Part shown: positions 26,501 through 34,999 of the stretch, piece after piece | Layout of the letters: every line of letters begins with the position of its first letter | Numbering within the stretch: the first letter of the stretch is position 1 | Assembly: GCF_003268815.1 (NCBI RefSeq) | Contig: NZ_QLSV01000011.1 | Coordinates: forward strand, 1 to 64,000 | DNA length: 64,000 nt | Direction of reading: 5' to 3' | Source: Flavobacterium lacus | GTDB taxonomy: Bacteria > Bacteroidota > Bacteroidia > Flavobacteriales > Flavobacteriaceae | The notes under the pieces: generated by a model | Database searches by the model: none | Told to the model about the DNA's origin: nothing | The model's input: only the letters and a program-made list of their open reading frames with translations | Position numbers and translations under genes: made by a program

Positions 26501-26954
26501 TTTATATGGAGCCTTTCCTACCGATGCTTATTCACATACACCAGCAGGAAAAGGAGCACAACAACCAGGAATGACAGGTCAAGTGAAAGAAGATATTTTA
26601 AGTCGTTTTGGTGAACTTGGAATTTTTGTAAAAGATGGATGTTTGGAATTTAATCCGTGTTTGTTGCGCAAAGATGAATTCTTAAAAGAAACAAAATCAT
26701 TTGATTATGTTACTGTCGATTTCCAACATAAATCATTAGAATTACCTGAAAACACATTAGCATTTACCTATTGTCAAATTCCAGTAATCTATAAAATCGC
26801 TACTCAAAAATCGATTGAAGTACATTATAAAGACGGCAACAACACCAGAGCACAAAGCTTGATGTTAGATAAAGCAACAAGCCAACAGATTTTTGGAAGA
26901 ATTGGAACTATTAATCATATTGAAGTACATCTTTTAGAAAGTGATTTAAGGTAA
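23511..26954 (+). CDS. Cytoplasmic GH149/GH94-type beta-1,3-glucan phosphorylase
   Basis: The 1147 residues have no signal peptide. The N-terminal beta-sandwich and (alpha/alpha)6 barrel layout match clan GH-Q phosphorylases (GH94, GH149, GH161). The candidate general acid is Asp645 in RPEWNDANNAL, and the late HTPAGKGAQQPGMTGQVKED is phosphorylase-like. The length is close to GH149 and GH161, which act on beta-1,3-oligoglucans, and longer than disaccharide-specific GH94. It would release glucose-1-phosphate from imported oligosaccharides, saving ATP. The exact family is inferred from size and neighbours. Confidence 0.75.
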   Translation: MNFEELNTKKSISMEMIAIKGEKYYKIENSDAMRPFFMSIVSDSNHWMFISSNGGLTAGRKNAEFALFPYYTDDKITESADITGSKSIFQILHNNEIVIWEPFSERFTNKFKITRNLYKNYYGNKIIFEETNEDLNLTYRYQWNSSNQFGFIRRSELINKADNTVKVSLLDGIQNIMPYGVSSDLQSSTSNLVDAYKRSELHKKSGLGIFALSAIIVDKAEPSEALKANIVWSLGLNNARHLVSSLQVNNFRNGNSVLAEDDIKGEKGAYFLNTEITLEANTQKEWMIVANVNQDHADIIAITENIVNNKNIVEEILNDIELGTKKLIELNASSDALQATADNLRDTRHFSNTLFNIMRGGIFDYNYQIEKADFSSYIKKANQVVFEKINLNQLAETFTLEQLNDFASKQKDVDFERLCLEYLPLKFSRRHGDPSRPWNKFSINTQSEIDGSKILDYEGNWRDIFQNWEALAHSFPNFIDSMIHKFLNASTFDGYNPYRVTKDGFDWETIEEDNPWSYIGYWGDHQIIYLLKFLEFIEKHQPGKLQSYFDNECFVYAAVPYTIKSYEDILKNPKDTIGYNHEWEKVINQRKKIIGADGALLNSNDKEIYHVNFIEKILATVLAKMSNFIPEAGIWLNTQRPEWNDANNALVGNGVSMVTLYYLRRFLKFFDQLLENSTLENIKISNEMVEFYHQIRETLLENRHLLSGSIDDTARKAILDKLGKAASDYRYQIYNSGFWGKKRTHSMQGLKNFTKVSLEFIEHSIKANQRQDNLYHAYNLMSVENDQVSISYLSEMLEGQVAVLSSGYLTSKENLAVLDGLKNSKLFRPDQYSYLLYPNKQLPKFLDKNTISKEAVSKSELLTLLVAKNNKQILEKDSLGDYHFNGNFNNAGVLKTALAALSQHNEYKALVAKEAKTVETIFEDVFNHKAFTGRSGTFYGYEGLGSIYWHMVSKLQLAVLECCIKAVEEKESPEVIGRLLEHYYEINEGIGVHKSPALYGAFPTDAYSHTPAGKGAQQPGMTGQVKEDILSRFGELGIFVKDGCLEFNPCLLRKDEFLKETKSFDYVTVDFQHKSLELPENTLAFTYCQIPVIYKIATQKSIEVHYKDGNNTRAQSLMLDKATSQQIFGRIGTINHIEVHLLESDLR

Positions 26955-26956
26955 AA

Positions 26957-28249
26957 ATGAAACCAATTCCAAACATAAAAACGATAAAAATCTTAAGAAT
27001 ACTATTTTTAGGTTTAACGTTATGTTTTGGAATTTCATGCAAAGATAAATCAGATGCTAAAGAACTTAATACAAAACCCGAAGAAGTGACTGCAAAAGAC
27101 ATATTAGGAAATCCAGACTATTTAGCCATTTCGTATGGTGGCTATCGCACCAACAGCAGAAGAGTTCAACCCACCATTACACAATTGAAAGAAGATTTAA
27201 AAATTCTTTCTGCAATGGGCATAAAAACCATCAGAACTTATAACGTTCATCTTCCTGAAGCAGTCAACATACTCAAAGCAATTGATGAACTCAACAAGGA
27301 GGATCAAAAATTTGAAATGTATGTTATGCTTGGTGCATGGATTGATTGCAAAAACGCTTGGACTGGCTTTGAACCTAATCATAACGAAGAAAGTGAACGT
27401 AATGCTGCCGAAATTGCTCACGCAGTAGAATTGGCTCAAAAATATCCTGAAATCATTAAAGTTATAGCAGTAGGAAACGAAGCTATGGTAAAATGGGCAA
27501 CAGCTTACTATGTGCAACCTTCCGTAATCTTAAAATGGGTAAATCACTTGCAAGATTTAAAGAAAAAGGATAAATTATCAAAAGATTTATGGATTACTTG
27601 TTCGGATAATTTTGCTTCTTGGGGCGGTGGCGGTGATGAATATCATACAGAAGATTTAAATAAATTAATTCATGCTGTGGATTACATCTCGATGCATACG
27701 TATCCCATGCATGATACGCATTACAATCCTGTTTTTTGGGGAATTAAAGAAAGTGAAATGCAATTTCCTATCGATAAGAAAATAGATTTAATGATGGATC
27801 GTTCTGTTGAATATGCAAAAAGTCAATATGATGCAGTAAAAAAATACACGAAAAGTTTAGGTGTCAACAAACCTATTCATATTGGTGAAACGGGTTGGGC
27901 TACATACTCTAATGAATTGTATGGAAATAATGACTCAAAAGCGGTAGATGAATACAAAGCTGGTGTCTTTTATCGTAAAATGAGGGAATGGACAACGAAA
28001 CAAAAAATAGCTTGTTTCTATTTTGAAGCATTTGACGAACCATGGAAAGATGCAGGAAATGCAGCTGGTTCCGAAAATCATTTTGGTTTATTTACTGTAG
28101 AAGGAAATGCTAAATATGCTGTTTGGGATTTGGTTGATAAGGGCTTATTTAAAGATTTAAAAAGAGATGGAAATACCATCCAAAAAACATATAATGGAAA
28201 CAAAGAACGATTACTAAAAGAGGTTCAACTTCCCGGTATTTTAAAATAA
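26957..28249 (+). CDS. GH17 family lipoprotein
   Basis: The 430-residue protein has a lipoprotein signal (LCFGISC) and a TIM barrel. AVGNEAM carries the acid/base candidate Glu175 and IGETGWA the nucleophile Glu311, as in GH17 beta-1,3-glucanases and glucanosyltransferases. The start lies two bases after the phosphorylase stop, so the genes are tightly coupled. It probably trims or transglycosylates laminari-oligosaccharides at the outer membrane or in the periplasm. Confidence 0.9.
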   Translation: MKPIPNIKTIKILRILFLGLTLCFGISCKDKSDAKELNTKPEEVTAKDILGNPDYLAISYGGYRTNSRRVQPTITQLKEDLKILSAMGIKTIRTYNVHLPEAVNILKAIDELNKEDQKFEMYVMLGAWIDCKNAWTGFEPNHNEESERNAAEIAHAVELAQKYPEIIKVIAVGNEAMVKWATAYYVQPSVILKWVNHLQDLKKKDKLSKDLWITCSDNFASWGGGGDEYHTEDLNKLIHAVDYISMHTYPMHDTHYNPVFWGIKESEMQFPIDKKIDLMMDRSVEYAKSQYDAVKKYTKSLGVNKPIHIGETGWATYSNELYGNNDSKAVDEYKAGVFYRKMREWTTKQKIACFYFEAFDEPWKDAGNAAGSENHFGLFTVEGNAKYAVWDLVDKGLFKDLKRDGNTIQKTYNGNKERLLKEVQLPGILK

Positions 28250-28250
28250 T

Positions 28251-29756
28251 ATGGTATCAAATAATAGTAAATATGCATTTGTTTCATTGCTGTCAATTCT
28301 GATCGCATTGTGTTTTTGTAGTTGTCAAAAAGAAAAAGAGATGGAGATAAAGGTTTACGAAACTTCTGAGAATGGTAATAAACTAAAAGAAATAACCCAA
28401 TTTTCTGAAAATAATGACATCATAAAAATTACAATTAATCCGGAAGAAAAGTTTCAAACTATCACAGGTTTTGGGGGATCTTTTACTGAAGCTTCGGCCT
28501 ACTTACTCAATCGATTGAGTAAAAATAATCGCAAAAAAATACTCGATGCCTATTTTAGTGAAAACGGAGCTAATTATTCTTTAACCCGAACCCATATTGC
28601 TTCGTGCGATTTTTCTTTAAGTAACTACACCTATGCCAAAGTGGAAAATGATTTGTTGATGGAGCATTTCACCATCGAAGACGATAAAGATGATTTAATT
28701 CCAATGATTTTAGAGGCAAAAGCAACTTCTAAAGAGGGTTTTAATATCATTTCTTCTCCTTGGACTTGTCCGCCTTGGATGAAAGATAACAAAGCTTATG
28801 TTGGCGGAAAATTATTACCTGAATTTAATGATGCCTTTGCCTTATATTTTTCAAAATATTTGGATGCTTACAAAAAAGAAGGTATCGATATTTGGGGAGT
28901 TACCGTCATCAACGAACCACACGGAAACGGAAACAATTGGGAAAGTACTCATTTTTCACCTGAGGAAATGACATTGTTTGTGCAAAATCATCTCGGACCA
29001 AAACTAGAAAAAGACGGTTGGAAGGATGTGAAAATTTTCGGCTACGACCAAAACAGAGCAGGTTTACCGGAATGGGTAGATGCCATGTATAAAAACGAAG
29101 AAACATCAAAATATTTTGCAGGAACCGCTATTCATTGGTATGAAAGTACCTATGATTTCTTTCCGGATGCGTTGCAATATGCTCATAAAAAAGCACCCAA
29201 TAAATACCTAATTGAAACCGAAGGTTGTGTAGATTCTGAAATTCCACATTGGCAAGACGATGCGTGGTATTGGAAAAAAGAAGCCACCGATTGGGGTTGG
29301 GATTGGGCAAGTGAAAAAGAAAAATATTTACATCCAAAATACGCTCCCGTAAATCGGTATGCCACTGACATCATTGGTTGCCTAAACAATTGGGTGGATG
29401 GTTGGATTGATTGGAATATGGTGTTAGACCGTCAAGGAGGCCCAAACTGGTTTAAAAACTGGTGTGTTGCTCCGGTTATTGTAGATCCTGAAAAAGACGA
29501 GGTGTATTTTACTCCTTTATATTATGTAATGGCTCATTTTAGCAAATTCATGCGACCCGGAGCTGTAAAAATTGGATGTACAATAAGTAATGACGAATTA
29601 ATGACAACTGCTGTAAAGAACCCGGATGGTTCTATTGCAATTGCCATTTTCAATCCAACTGACAAAGAACTAACAATCGAATTAAATTTTAATAACCAGA
29701 AAAAAAATAGCTCCATTAGTGCAAAAGCTTTGCAAACTGTGGTTATTAAACCTTAA
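28251..29756 (+). CDS. GH30 family lipoprotein, likely beta-1,6-glucanase
   Basis: The 501 residues begin with a lipoprotein signal (ALCFCSC). The GH30 barrel shows ITGFGGSFTEA, the acid/base Glu222 in VINEPHG, the nucleophile Glu324 in IETEGC and a C-terminal beta domain (SIAIAIFNPTDKEL). In beta-glucan loci GH30 enzymes usually remove beta-1,6 branches from laminarin; glucosylceramidase-like activity is the other family option. It starts one base after the preceding stop. Confidence 0.88.
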   Translation: MVSNNSKYAFVSLLSILIALCFCSCQKEKEMEIKVYETSENGNKLKEITQFSENNDIIKITINPEEKFQTITGFGGSFTEASAYLLNRLSKNNRKKILDAYFSENGANYSLTRTHIASCDFSLSNYTYAKVENDLLMEHFTIEDDKDDLIPMILEAKATSKEGFNIISSPWTCPPWMKDNKAYVGGKLLPEFNDAFALYFSKYLDAYKKEGIDIWGVTVINEPHGNGNNWESTHFSPEEMTLFVQNHLGPKLEKDGWKDVKIFGYDQNRAGLPEWVDAMYKNEETSKYFAGTAIHWYESTYDFFPDALQYAHKKAPNKYLIETEGCVDSEIPHWQDDAWYWKKEATDWGWDWASEKEKYLHPKYAPVNRYATDIIGCLNNWVDGWIDWNMVLDRQGGPNWFKNWCVAPVIVDPEKDEVYFTPLYYVMAHFSKFMRPGAVKIGCTISNDELMTTAVKNPDGSIAIAIFNPTDKELTIELNFNNQKKNSSISAKALQTVVIKP

Positions 29757-29766
29757 CGAATAAATT

Positions 29767-31350
29767 ATGGATAATCCAACTCCTATTACAGATTATAAAA
29801 CTTCAAACGGTAGAAATAAAGTCCCTTTTATACAAAAATCAGCCTTTGGAGCAGGTCATTTAGTACTCAATTTATTACCGGGTGCATTGGGTGTATTTAG
29901 TTTTTTCCTGTTGACTGCTTTTGGAATGGATCCTTTGTTAGCAGGAATTTTAGGCGGTTTACCTCGACTCTATGACGCTATTACTGATCCTATCATGGGG
30001 TTTGTTTCAGACAATACTAAATCCAAATGGGGACGACGAAGACCTTATATTTTCATCGGAGCTATCTTGAGCGGGATATTCTATATTTTATTATGGCAAA
30101 TGAGTCCGGAAAATTCTCAAATGTATAATTTCTGGTATTTTTTAATCTTTTCACTAATTTTCTTAACGGGTAATACCATTTTCGCAACACCTCTTGTGGG
30201 TTTAGGATATGAAATGACCAGCGATTATAATGAGCGAACTCGTTTGATGGGATTTGCCAATACTATTGGTCAGTTTGCCTGGATGATTGTGCCCTGGTTT
30301 TGGGTGATCATTGCCAACCCAAAAATGTATGAAACGCAAGTGGAAGGTGTAAATCAGTTGGCTATTTATGTGGGCGTTATTTGTATGGTATTGGGAGTTT
30401 TACCAGCCATATTTTGTAAAGGTATTGATTCTGCTCACATGGAAAACAGAAAGAAAATATCTTTTAAAACCATTGGCTCTAGTTTTAAAGATTTGTTTCA
30501 TGGCATTAAACAAGTCTCCAGAAACAAGCCTTTTATGAAACTTTGTGCGGCTACTTTTTTAGTGTTTAATGGATTTCAAATTGTGGCCTCTTTTAGTGTT
30601 TTTATTATTGTGTTTTATATGTATAATGGAAGTTATGAAGGTGCCGGAACTTGGCCAGCTTGGTTTGCAACGATTAGTGCAGTATTAACCGCATTTATGG
30701 TCATTCCAATCATAACCCGAATTGCAAACAAATGGGGTAAAAAAAATGCGTTTATTATTGCTTCCTTTATCTCCATAGTTGGTTATTTACTTAAATGGTG
30801 GGGATTTGATACCAATTTGAATGAATCATTTAACCAAACAGCTTTTGCTCAAAGTATGGCAAATGGTTTACAAGCTTTTTTCAATGCTATTGGTCCAACT
30901 TTGGAACAATTAAACATGTCTTGGTTTAGTGTTAATACGACGCTAGGAGTGCCTTGGCTAATTTTTCTGCCAATTCCATTGTTAGCTTTTGGGTTGGGTA
31001 GCCTATTCACTTTAATGATGAGCATGACAGCCGATGTTTGTGATTTGGATGAACTTGAAAATGGAATGCCAAGAAAAGAAGGAACTTTTGGAGCTATTTA
31101 TTGGTGGATGGTAAAATTAGGTCAGGGACTAGCCTTAGTAATAAGTGGTTTGGTTTTAAAGTTAATCGGATTTGATGGTGCTGCTGCCACTCAAACTGCA
31201 GAAACTATGCATAATTTGCGTTTAGCAGACATTATCATTCCATCACTTACTGCCGGAATTGCCATAATCATTATGTGGAAATATAATTTGAATGAAAAAC
31301 GTGCCAGAGAAATCAAAGACGAATTGGTAGCCCGAAGAGGTGAATTATAA
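29767..31350 (+). CDS. GPH/MFS-family sugar:cation symporter
   Basis: The 527-residue inner-membrane transporter has about 12 helices. The family signature DAITDPIMGFVSDNTKSKWG and the GRRRPYIFIGA loop mark a glycoside-pentoside-hexuronide (MelB-like) symporter. It lies between GH30 and the cytoplasmic GH17 and after a cytoplasmic phosphorylase, which suggests import of glucan oligosaccharides across the inner membrane. It is somewhat longer than MelB because of an insertion between later helices. Confidence 0.9.
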   Translation: MDNPTPITDYKTSNGRNKVPFIQKSAFGAGHLVLNLLPGALGVFSFFLLTAFGMDPLLAGILGGLPRLYDAITDPIMGFVSDNTKSKWGRRRPYIFIGAILSGIFYILLWQMSPENSQMYNFWYFLIFSLIFLTGNTIFATPLVGLGYEMTSDYNERTRLMGFANTIGQFAWMIVPWFWVIIANPKMYETQVEGVNQLAIYVGVICMVLGVLPAIFCKGIDSAHMENRKKISFKTIGSSFKDLFHGIKQVSRNKPFMKLCAATFLVFNGFQIVASFSVFIIVFYMYNGSYEGAGTWPAWFATISAVLTAFMVIPIITRIANKWGKKNAFIIASFISIVGYLLKWWGFDTNLNESFNQTAFAQSMANGLQAFFNAIGPTLEQLNMSWFSVNTTLGVPWLIFLPIPLLAFGLGSLFTLMMSMTADVCDLDELENGMPRKEGTFGAIYWWMVKLGQGLALVISGLVLKLIGFDGAAATQTAETMHNLRLADIIIPSLTAGIAIIIMWKYNLNEKRAREIKDELVARRGEL

Positions 31351-31368
31351 TAGCAAAAACAACGAACT

Positions 31369-32304
31369 ATGTCATTTAGAGAAGGTCATTATTTTTCGTT
31401 AGACGAAAATAAAAATTACAGCGAAAGTGAACACTTTCAGCATGAAATTCAAATTTCAGATTATACACCTGAGAGTTTAGTAAACCTCTGGCAAAAAACG
31501 TTAGAAAAAGGGATGCATGGCATTTGTTTCAGCATGTATGAAAACGATCAAAAACCAGGTGATATCATTTATGGCGAACAAGTGAACAGAAGAATTCAAA
31601 TCTTAAAACCATATGCCAAATGGGTTCGCTCCTTTTCTTGTATCGAAGGCAATGAACATATTCCAAGAATTGCCCATCAAAATGGCATGAAGACCTTAGT
31701 GGGTGCTTGGCTAAGTAATGATTTAGAGCTTAATGAAAAAGAAATTGAAGGATTAATAACCTTAGCAAAAGAAGGTTGTGTAGATATTGCTGCCGTTGGA
31801 AATGAAGTAATGTATCGAAACGACTTAACCGAAGATCAATTGCTAGAATATATCAATCGCGTAAAAGAAGCTCTTCCAACTATTCCCGTTGGTTATGTTG
31901 ATGCCTATTATGAATTTTCACATCGTCCAAGAATTACAGCGGCTTGTGACGTAATTTTAACCAACTGCTACCCTTATTGGGAAGGTTGCCCGATTGAATA
32001 TTCCTTTAACCACATGAAAAGCATGTTTGAATCGGCAAAAAATGCCGGAAACGGAAAACGTGTAATTATCACCGAAACCGGTTGGCCAAGTCAAGGTGGT
32101 TCCCTCAAAGGTGCTGTGGCTTCTCATGAAAATGCCATGAAATATTTTATTGATACGCAAAATTGGTCAAAACAAAACAATATTGAAATTTTCTATTTCT
32201 CCTCATTTGATGAAGCTTGGAAAGTTGGCCCGGAGGGTGAAGTTGGTGCTTACTGGGGGTTATGGGATAAAAATGAACAACTGAAATACCAAACTGAAAA
32301 ATAA
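31369..32304 (+). CDS. Cytoplasmic GH17 family hydrolase
   Basis: The 311 residues have no signal peptide, unlike the GH17 at 26957-28249. The barrel has AAVGNEVMY with acid/base Glu146 and ITETGWPSQGG with nucleophile Glu236, both intact. It would act inside the cell on imported oligosaccharides next to the phosphorylase, for instance by hydrolysis or by rebuilding chains. It is the last gene of the operon before an inverted repeat. Confidence 0.88.
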   Translation: MSFREGHYFSLDENKNYSESEHFQHEIQISDYTPESLVNLWQKTLEKGMHGICFSMYENDQKPGDIIYGEQVNRRIQILKPYAKWVRSFSCIEGNEHIPRIAHQNGMKTLVGAWLSNDLELNEKEIEGLITLAKEGCVDIAAVGNEVMYRNDLTEDQLLEYINRVKEALPTIPVGYVDAYYEFSHRPRITAACDVILTNCYPYWEGCPIEYSFNHMKSMFESAKNAGNGKRVIITETGWPSQGGSLKGAVASHENAMKYFIDTQNWSKQNNIEIFYFSSFDEAWKVGPEGEVGAYWGLWDKNEQLKYQTEK

Positions 32305-32322
32305 GTTATCTCAGCATACAAA

Positions 32323-32405
32323 TTGGTTAAAAAAAAGTAAAAATCATTTTAGTACTTAACTTCTTAAGAAGCAAAATAACTTAGATGGCTTACTTTTTTA
32401 ACCAA
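32323..32405. promoter_or_regulatory. Inverted repeat and palindrome between glucan operon and GH16 gene
   Basis: TTGGTTAAAAAAAAGTAA (32323-32340) faces TTACTTTTTTAACCAA (32390-32405). Between them lies a perfect palindrome CTTCTTAAGAAG (32360-32371). The gap could hold a weak terminator for the operon and an operator for the next gene. Both roles are inferred. Confidence 0.4.
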
Positions 32406-32472
32406 AAAAATAAAAATCAAGTTAAAGGTTTAACCTTTTAAAATTCAAAAAAACGCTAGAAAAATTTGCCCA

Positions 32473-34176
32473 ATGATCATGAAAAAATTCGCCATCTTTA
32501 TTCTTTTTTTATCCTACTTTATGACCACTCAATCCAGTAAAGCACAAGTTGATATTGTGTACAATAATTTAGTGTGGTCTGATGAATTTGATAATAATGG
32601 TGCAATCAATTCATCCAAATGGCACCATCAAACTCAACTACCCAACGGAGGAAGTTGGTTTAATGGCGAAGTGCAACATTATACTAACCTTATTACAAAT
32701 TCATTTGTAAATAACGGCTTTTTAAACATTGTCGCAAAAAAAGAACCTTATACCAATCAAGGCGTAACCAAACAATATACTTCGGCACGTTTAAATTCTA
32801 AATTTGCATTTCTTTATGGTCGTGTCGATATCCGTGCAAAAATACCAACCAATCAAGGAACTTGGCCTGCCTTATGGATGCTAGGTAAAAATGTAAACGA
32901 GAATGGAGGTTTTTTTAATTCAGAGTTCGGAACCACCAATTGGCCTGCTTGCGGCGAAATTGATATCATGGAACATGGCATTACACCATCACAACCTGCT
33001 GGTTTCATACAAAGTGCTATTCACACGCCGTCTTCATTTGGAAACACGATCAATCATGGCGGAACAATTGCTTCTAATTTAGGTAATGCTTTTCATGTGT
33101 ATTCCGTGAATTGGTCACCTTTTCAAATAACGTTTCTTTTAGATGGTGTTGCTTTTTACACCTATAATCCTGCCGTTAAAAACGCAAATACATGGCCGTT
33201 TGATGCAGAACAATATCTACTATTAAACATTGCTATGGGTGGAGTTGCAGGTAACATTCCATCTGGTTTTACGCAAGCTTCCATGGAAATAGATTATGTG
33301 AGAGTCTATCAAAACACATTACTTGACAACGAACCGCCTACAAATTTTACTGCAACAGTAGGAACTGTAACCAGTTCTACTATTGAATTGTTGCTAAATG
33401 CAAATGACAATTCAGACAATGTAGTTTATTCTATCAATTATAACGGTCAAAACATTTCTACAGCAAACCCATCAGGCGAAGAAAAATCAGTAATCATTCC
33501 AAATTTAATGCCTTTGACAACCTATAATTTTTCTGTTTCAGCAAGTGATGTTGCAGGAAATCAATACATCAACAATCCGGTTCTTTTGAGTGCAACCACC
33601 ACAGGAGTTATCGGATGTTCAGGAACAGGTACAGAAGCTCAAGAAGGGGCTTTTTCTGTAGGCTATTCCTATGAATTTGAAACCATAGGAAACGATGTAA
33701 AAATCACTTTTGAATTGTTAGACACAGACAAAGTGGGTGTAGTTGCCTTTTTGCGAAGACAAACGCCATTTACAGAGTACCAAATGACCACGCTACCAGG
33801 AAATAGATATACCTATACCATTACCGGACAAACCATGGGTACCACAATTAGCTATGCTGTTAAATTTGCCTATTCAGGTGGGTTATCGGTTACAAGCTAT
33901 ATTACTTATGTAGTCGGACAAGATTGTTCCCTCTCAATTGATTCTTCAACTGAAGCACAATTGTTTACTTTTCAAAATCCAGCCACTGATTATTTGTATT
34001 TGAACTCAGCTATTGCCATGGATAAAGTAGAAATACACCATTTAGATGGTAAATTGGTTTTAGTCTCCTCTAGCACCAATGAACCCATTAATATCAAAAG
34101 TTTAGCAAAAGGATTGTATTTAGTTAGTGTTTACCAAGGAAATAAAAAAAGTGTCAAAAAATTGATTATAAAATAA
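32473..34176 (+). CDS. Secreted modular GH16 laminarinase with FN3 and T9SS domains
   Basis: The 567 residues comprise a signal peptide (to SSKAQ), a GH16 domain (about 28-285), an FN3 domain (about 290-375), an uncharacterised beta-rich module (about 380-475) and a T9SS type A domain (last 75). GEIDIMEH carries Glu162, Asp164 and Glu167. This is the freely secreted or surface-attached partner of the GH16 lipoprotein and probably makes the first cuts in polymeric glucan. It is separated from the operon by 168 bases and may have its own promoter. Confidence 0.92.
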   Translation: MIMKKFAIFILFLSYFMTTQSSKAQVDIVYNNLVWSDEFDNNGAINSSKWHHQTQLPNGGSWFNGEVQHYTNLITNSFVNNGFLNIVAKKEPYTNQGVTKQYTSARLNSKFAFLYGRVDIRAKIPTNQGTWPALWMLGKNVNENGGFFNSEFGTTNWPACGEIDIMEHGITPSQPAGFIQSAIHTPSSFGNTINHGGTIASNLGNAFHVYSVNWSPFQITFLLDGVAFYTYNPAVKNANTWPFDAEQYLLLNIAMGGVAGNIPSGFTQASMEIDYVRVYQNTLLDNEPPTNFTATVGTVTSSTIELLLNANDNSDNVVYSINYNGQNISTANPSGEEKSVIIPNLMPLTTYNFSVSASDVAGNQYINNPVLLSATTTGVIGCSGTGTEAQEGAFSVGYSYEFETIGNDVKITFELLDTDKVGVVAFLRRQTPFTEYQMTTLPGNRYTYTITGQTMGTTISYAVKFAYSGGLSVTSYITYVVGQDCSLSIDSSTEAQLFTFQNPATDYLYLNSAIAMDKVEIHHLDGKLVLVSSSTNEPINIKSLAKGLYLVSVYQGNKKSVKKLIIK

Positions 34177-34245
34177 ATTGACTCGGTTTTTTGTAGCTTG
34201 ATTATTACTATTTTACCAGCTAACTATTTATTAATCAGTATTTTT

Positions 34246-34275
34246 TTGTTTTTTTAATAAAATTCAATAGCTTTG
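34246..34275 (+). promoter_or_regulatory. Promoter of the thioredoxin-like gene
   Basis: TTG (34246-34248), 19 bases, then TAGCTTTG (34268-34275): full consensus, 23 bases before the GTG start at 34298. Confidence 0.75.
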
Positions 34276-34297
34276 TTTGAATCAAAGTACTTAAAAT

Positions 34298-34999
34298 GTG
34301 AAAATAATTATTCTCATAGTAGTATTTGTTACGTCAAACTTAAGTGTACTGAGTCAATCGATTCAGGAACCTTCAAAATCTTTTACAGAGGCAATTCGAA
34401 CAAACTTTGTTAAATATAAAAATCAAAGTAGTGAGGCCTATCGGATTGGTGATTTTGAAAGAGGTCAGTTTTTATTTGATAGTTTAGTTCAGAATCAACT
34501 CATTGGATCTAAATTTAATGACTACACATTAAAAAGAATTAATAACCGAAAGCTCAAAATGAGTAAGGTGAAAAAACCAATCTTCTTGGTTACCTACGCG
34601 GCTTGGTGCATCCCCGGAAAAGGTGAAATCCCCGCCTTAAATAAACTCGCTAAGGAAAATAAAGCAATAGAATTTATCGTTATTGTTTTTGGAAAGAAAA
34701 AAGAAGCTGGAAAATTTGCAAAAAAATTCAACAGTAGCATTGAAATCGGCTATGCACACAAAAATTATAAAAATGACAATGAAATTGTAGAAAGCATGCG
34801 GGAAACATTGGGTTTTCCAACCTGCTATATGATTGATGAACACCTCCAAGTTGTCAACATTAAAAGAGGGTCTGCCTCTACTCCTCTAAAAACACCAACA
34901 AAAAAAGCAGTAGAAATGAATTATTCGATTTTTAGTGATCGCCTTTCGGAGTTAATACAATTGAAGCAAAATAAAAAAGAATTGTTAGTAACCAACTGA
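34298..34999 (+). CDS. TlpA-like thioredoxin-fold protein with incomplete active site
   Basis: The 233-residue exported protein has a signal peptide (to VLSQ) and then a thioredoxin fold. The redox motif reads AAWCIPGKGEIP: Cys104 is kept but the second cysteine is Gly107, so the usual WCxxC disulfide cannot form. The cis-proline loop GFPTCYMID brings another cysteine. It might be a monothiol or purely structural family member. The start is GTG, since no in-frame ATG precedes the signal peptide. It ends directly against the TSUP gene on the opposite strand. Confidence 0.75.
   Translation: MKIIILIVVFVTSNLSVLSQSIQEPSKSFTEAIRTNFVKYKNQSSEAYRIGDFERGQFLFDSLVQNQLIGSKFNDYTLKRINNRKLKMSKVKKPIFLVTYAAWCIPGKGEIPALNKLAKENKAIEFIVIVFGKKKEAGKFAKKFNSSIEIGYAHKNYKNDNEIVESMRETLGFPTCYMIDEHLQVVNIKRGSASTPLKTPTKKAVEMNYSIFSDRLSELIQLKQNKKELLVTN

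Noticed and set aside
15929..34176. SusC/SusD genes in the glucan locus
   Set aside because: No TonB-dependent receptor with a SusC-type plug and no SusD-type lipoprotein is encoded. The only TonB receptor in the window is btuB under the cobalamin riboswitch.
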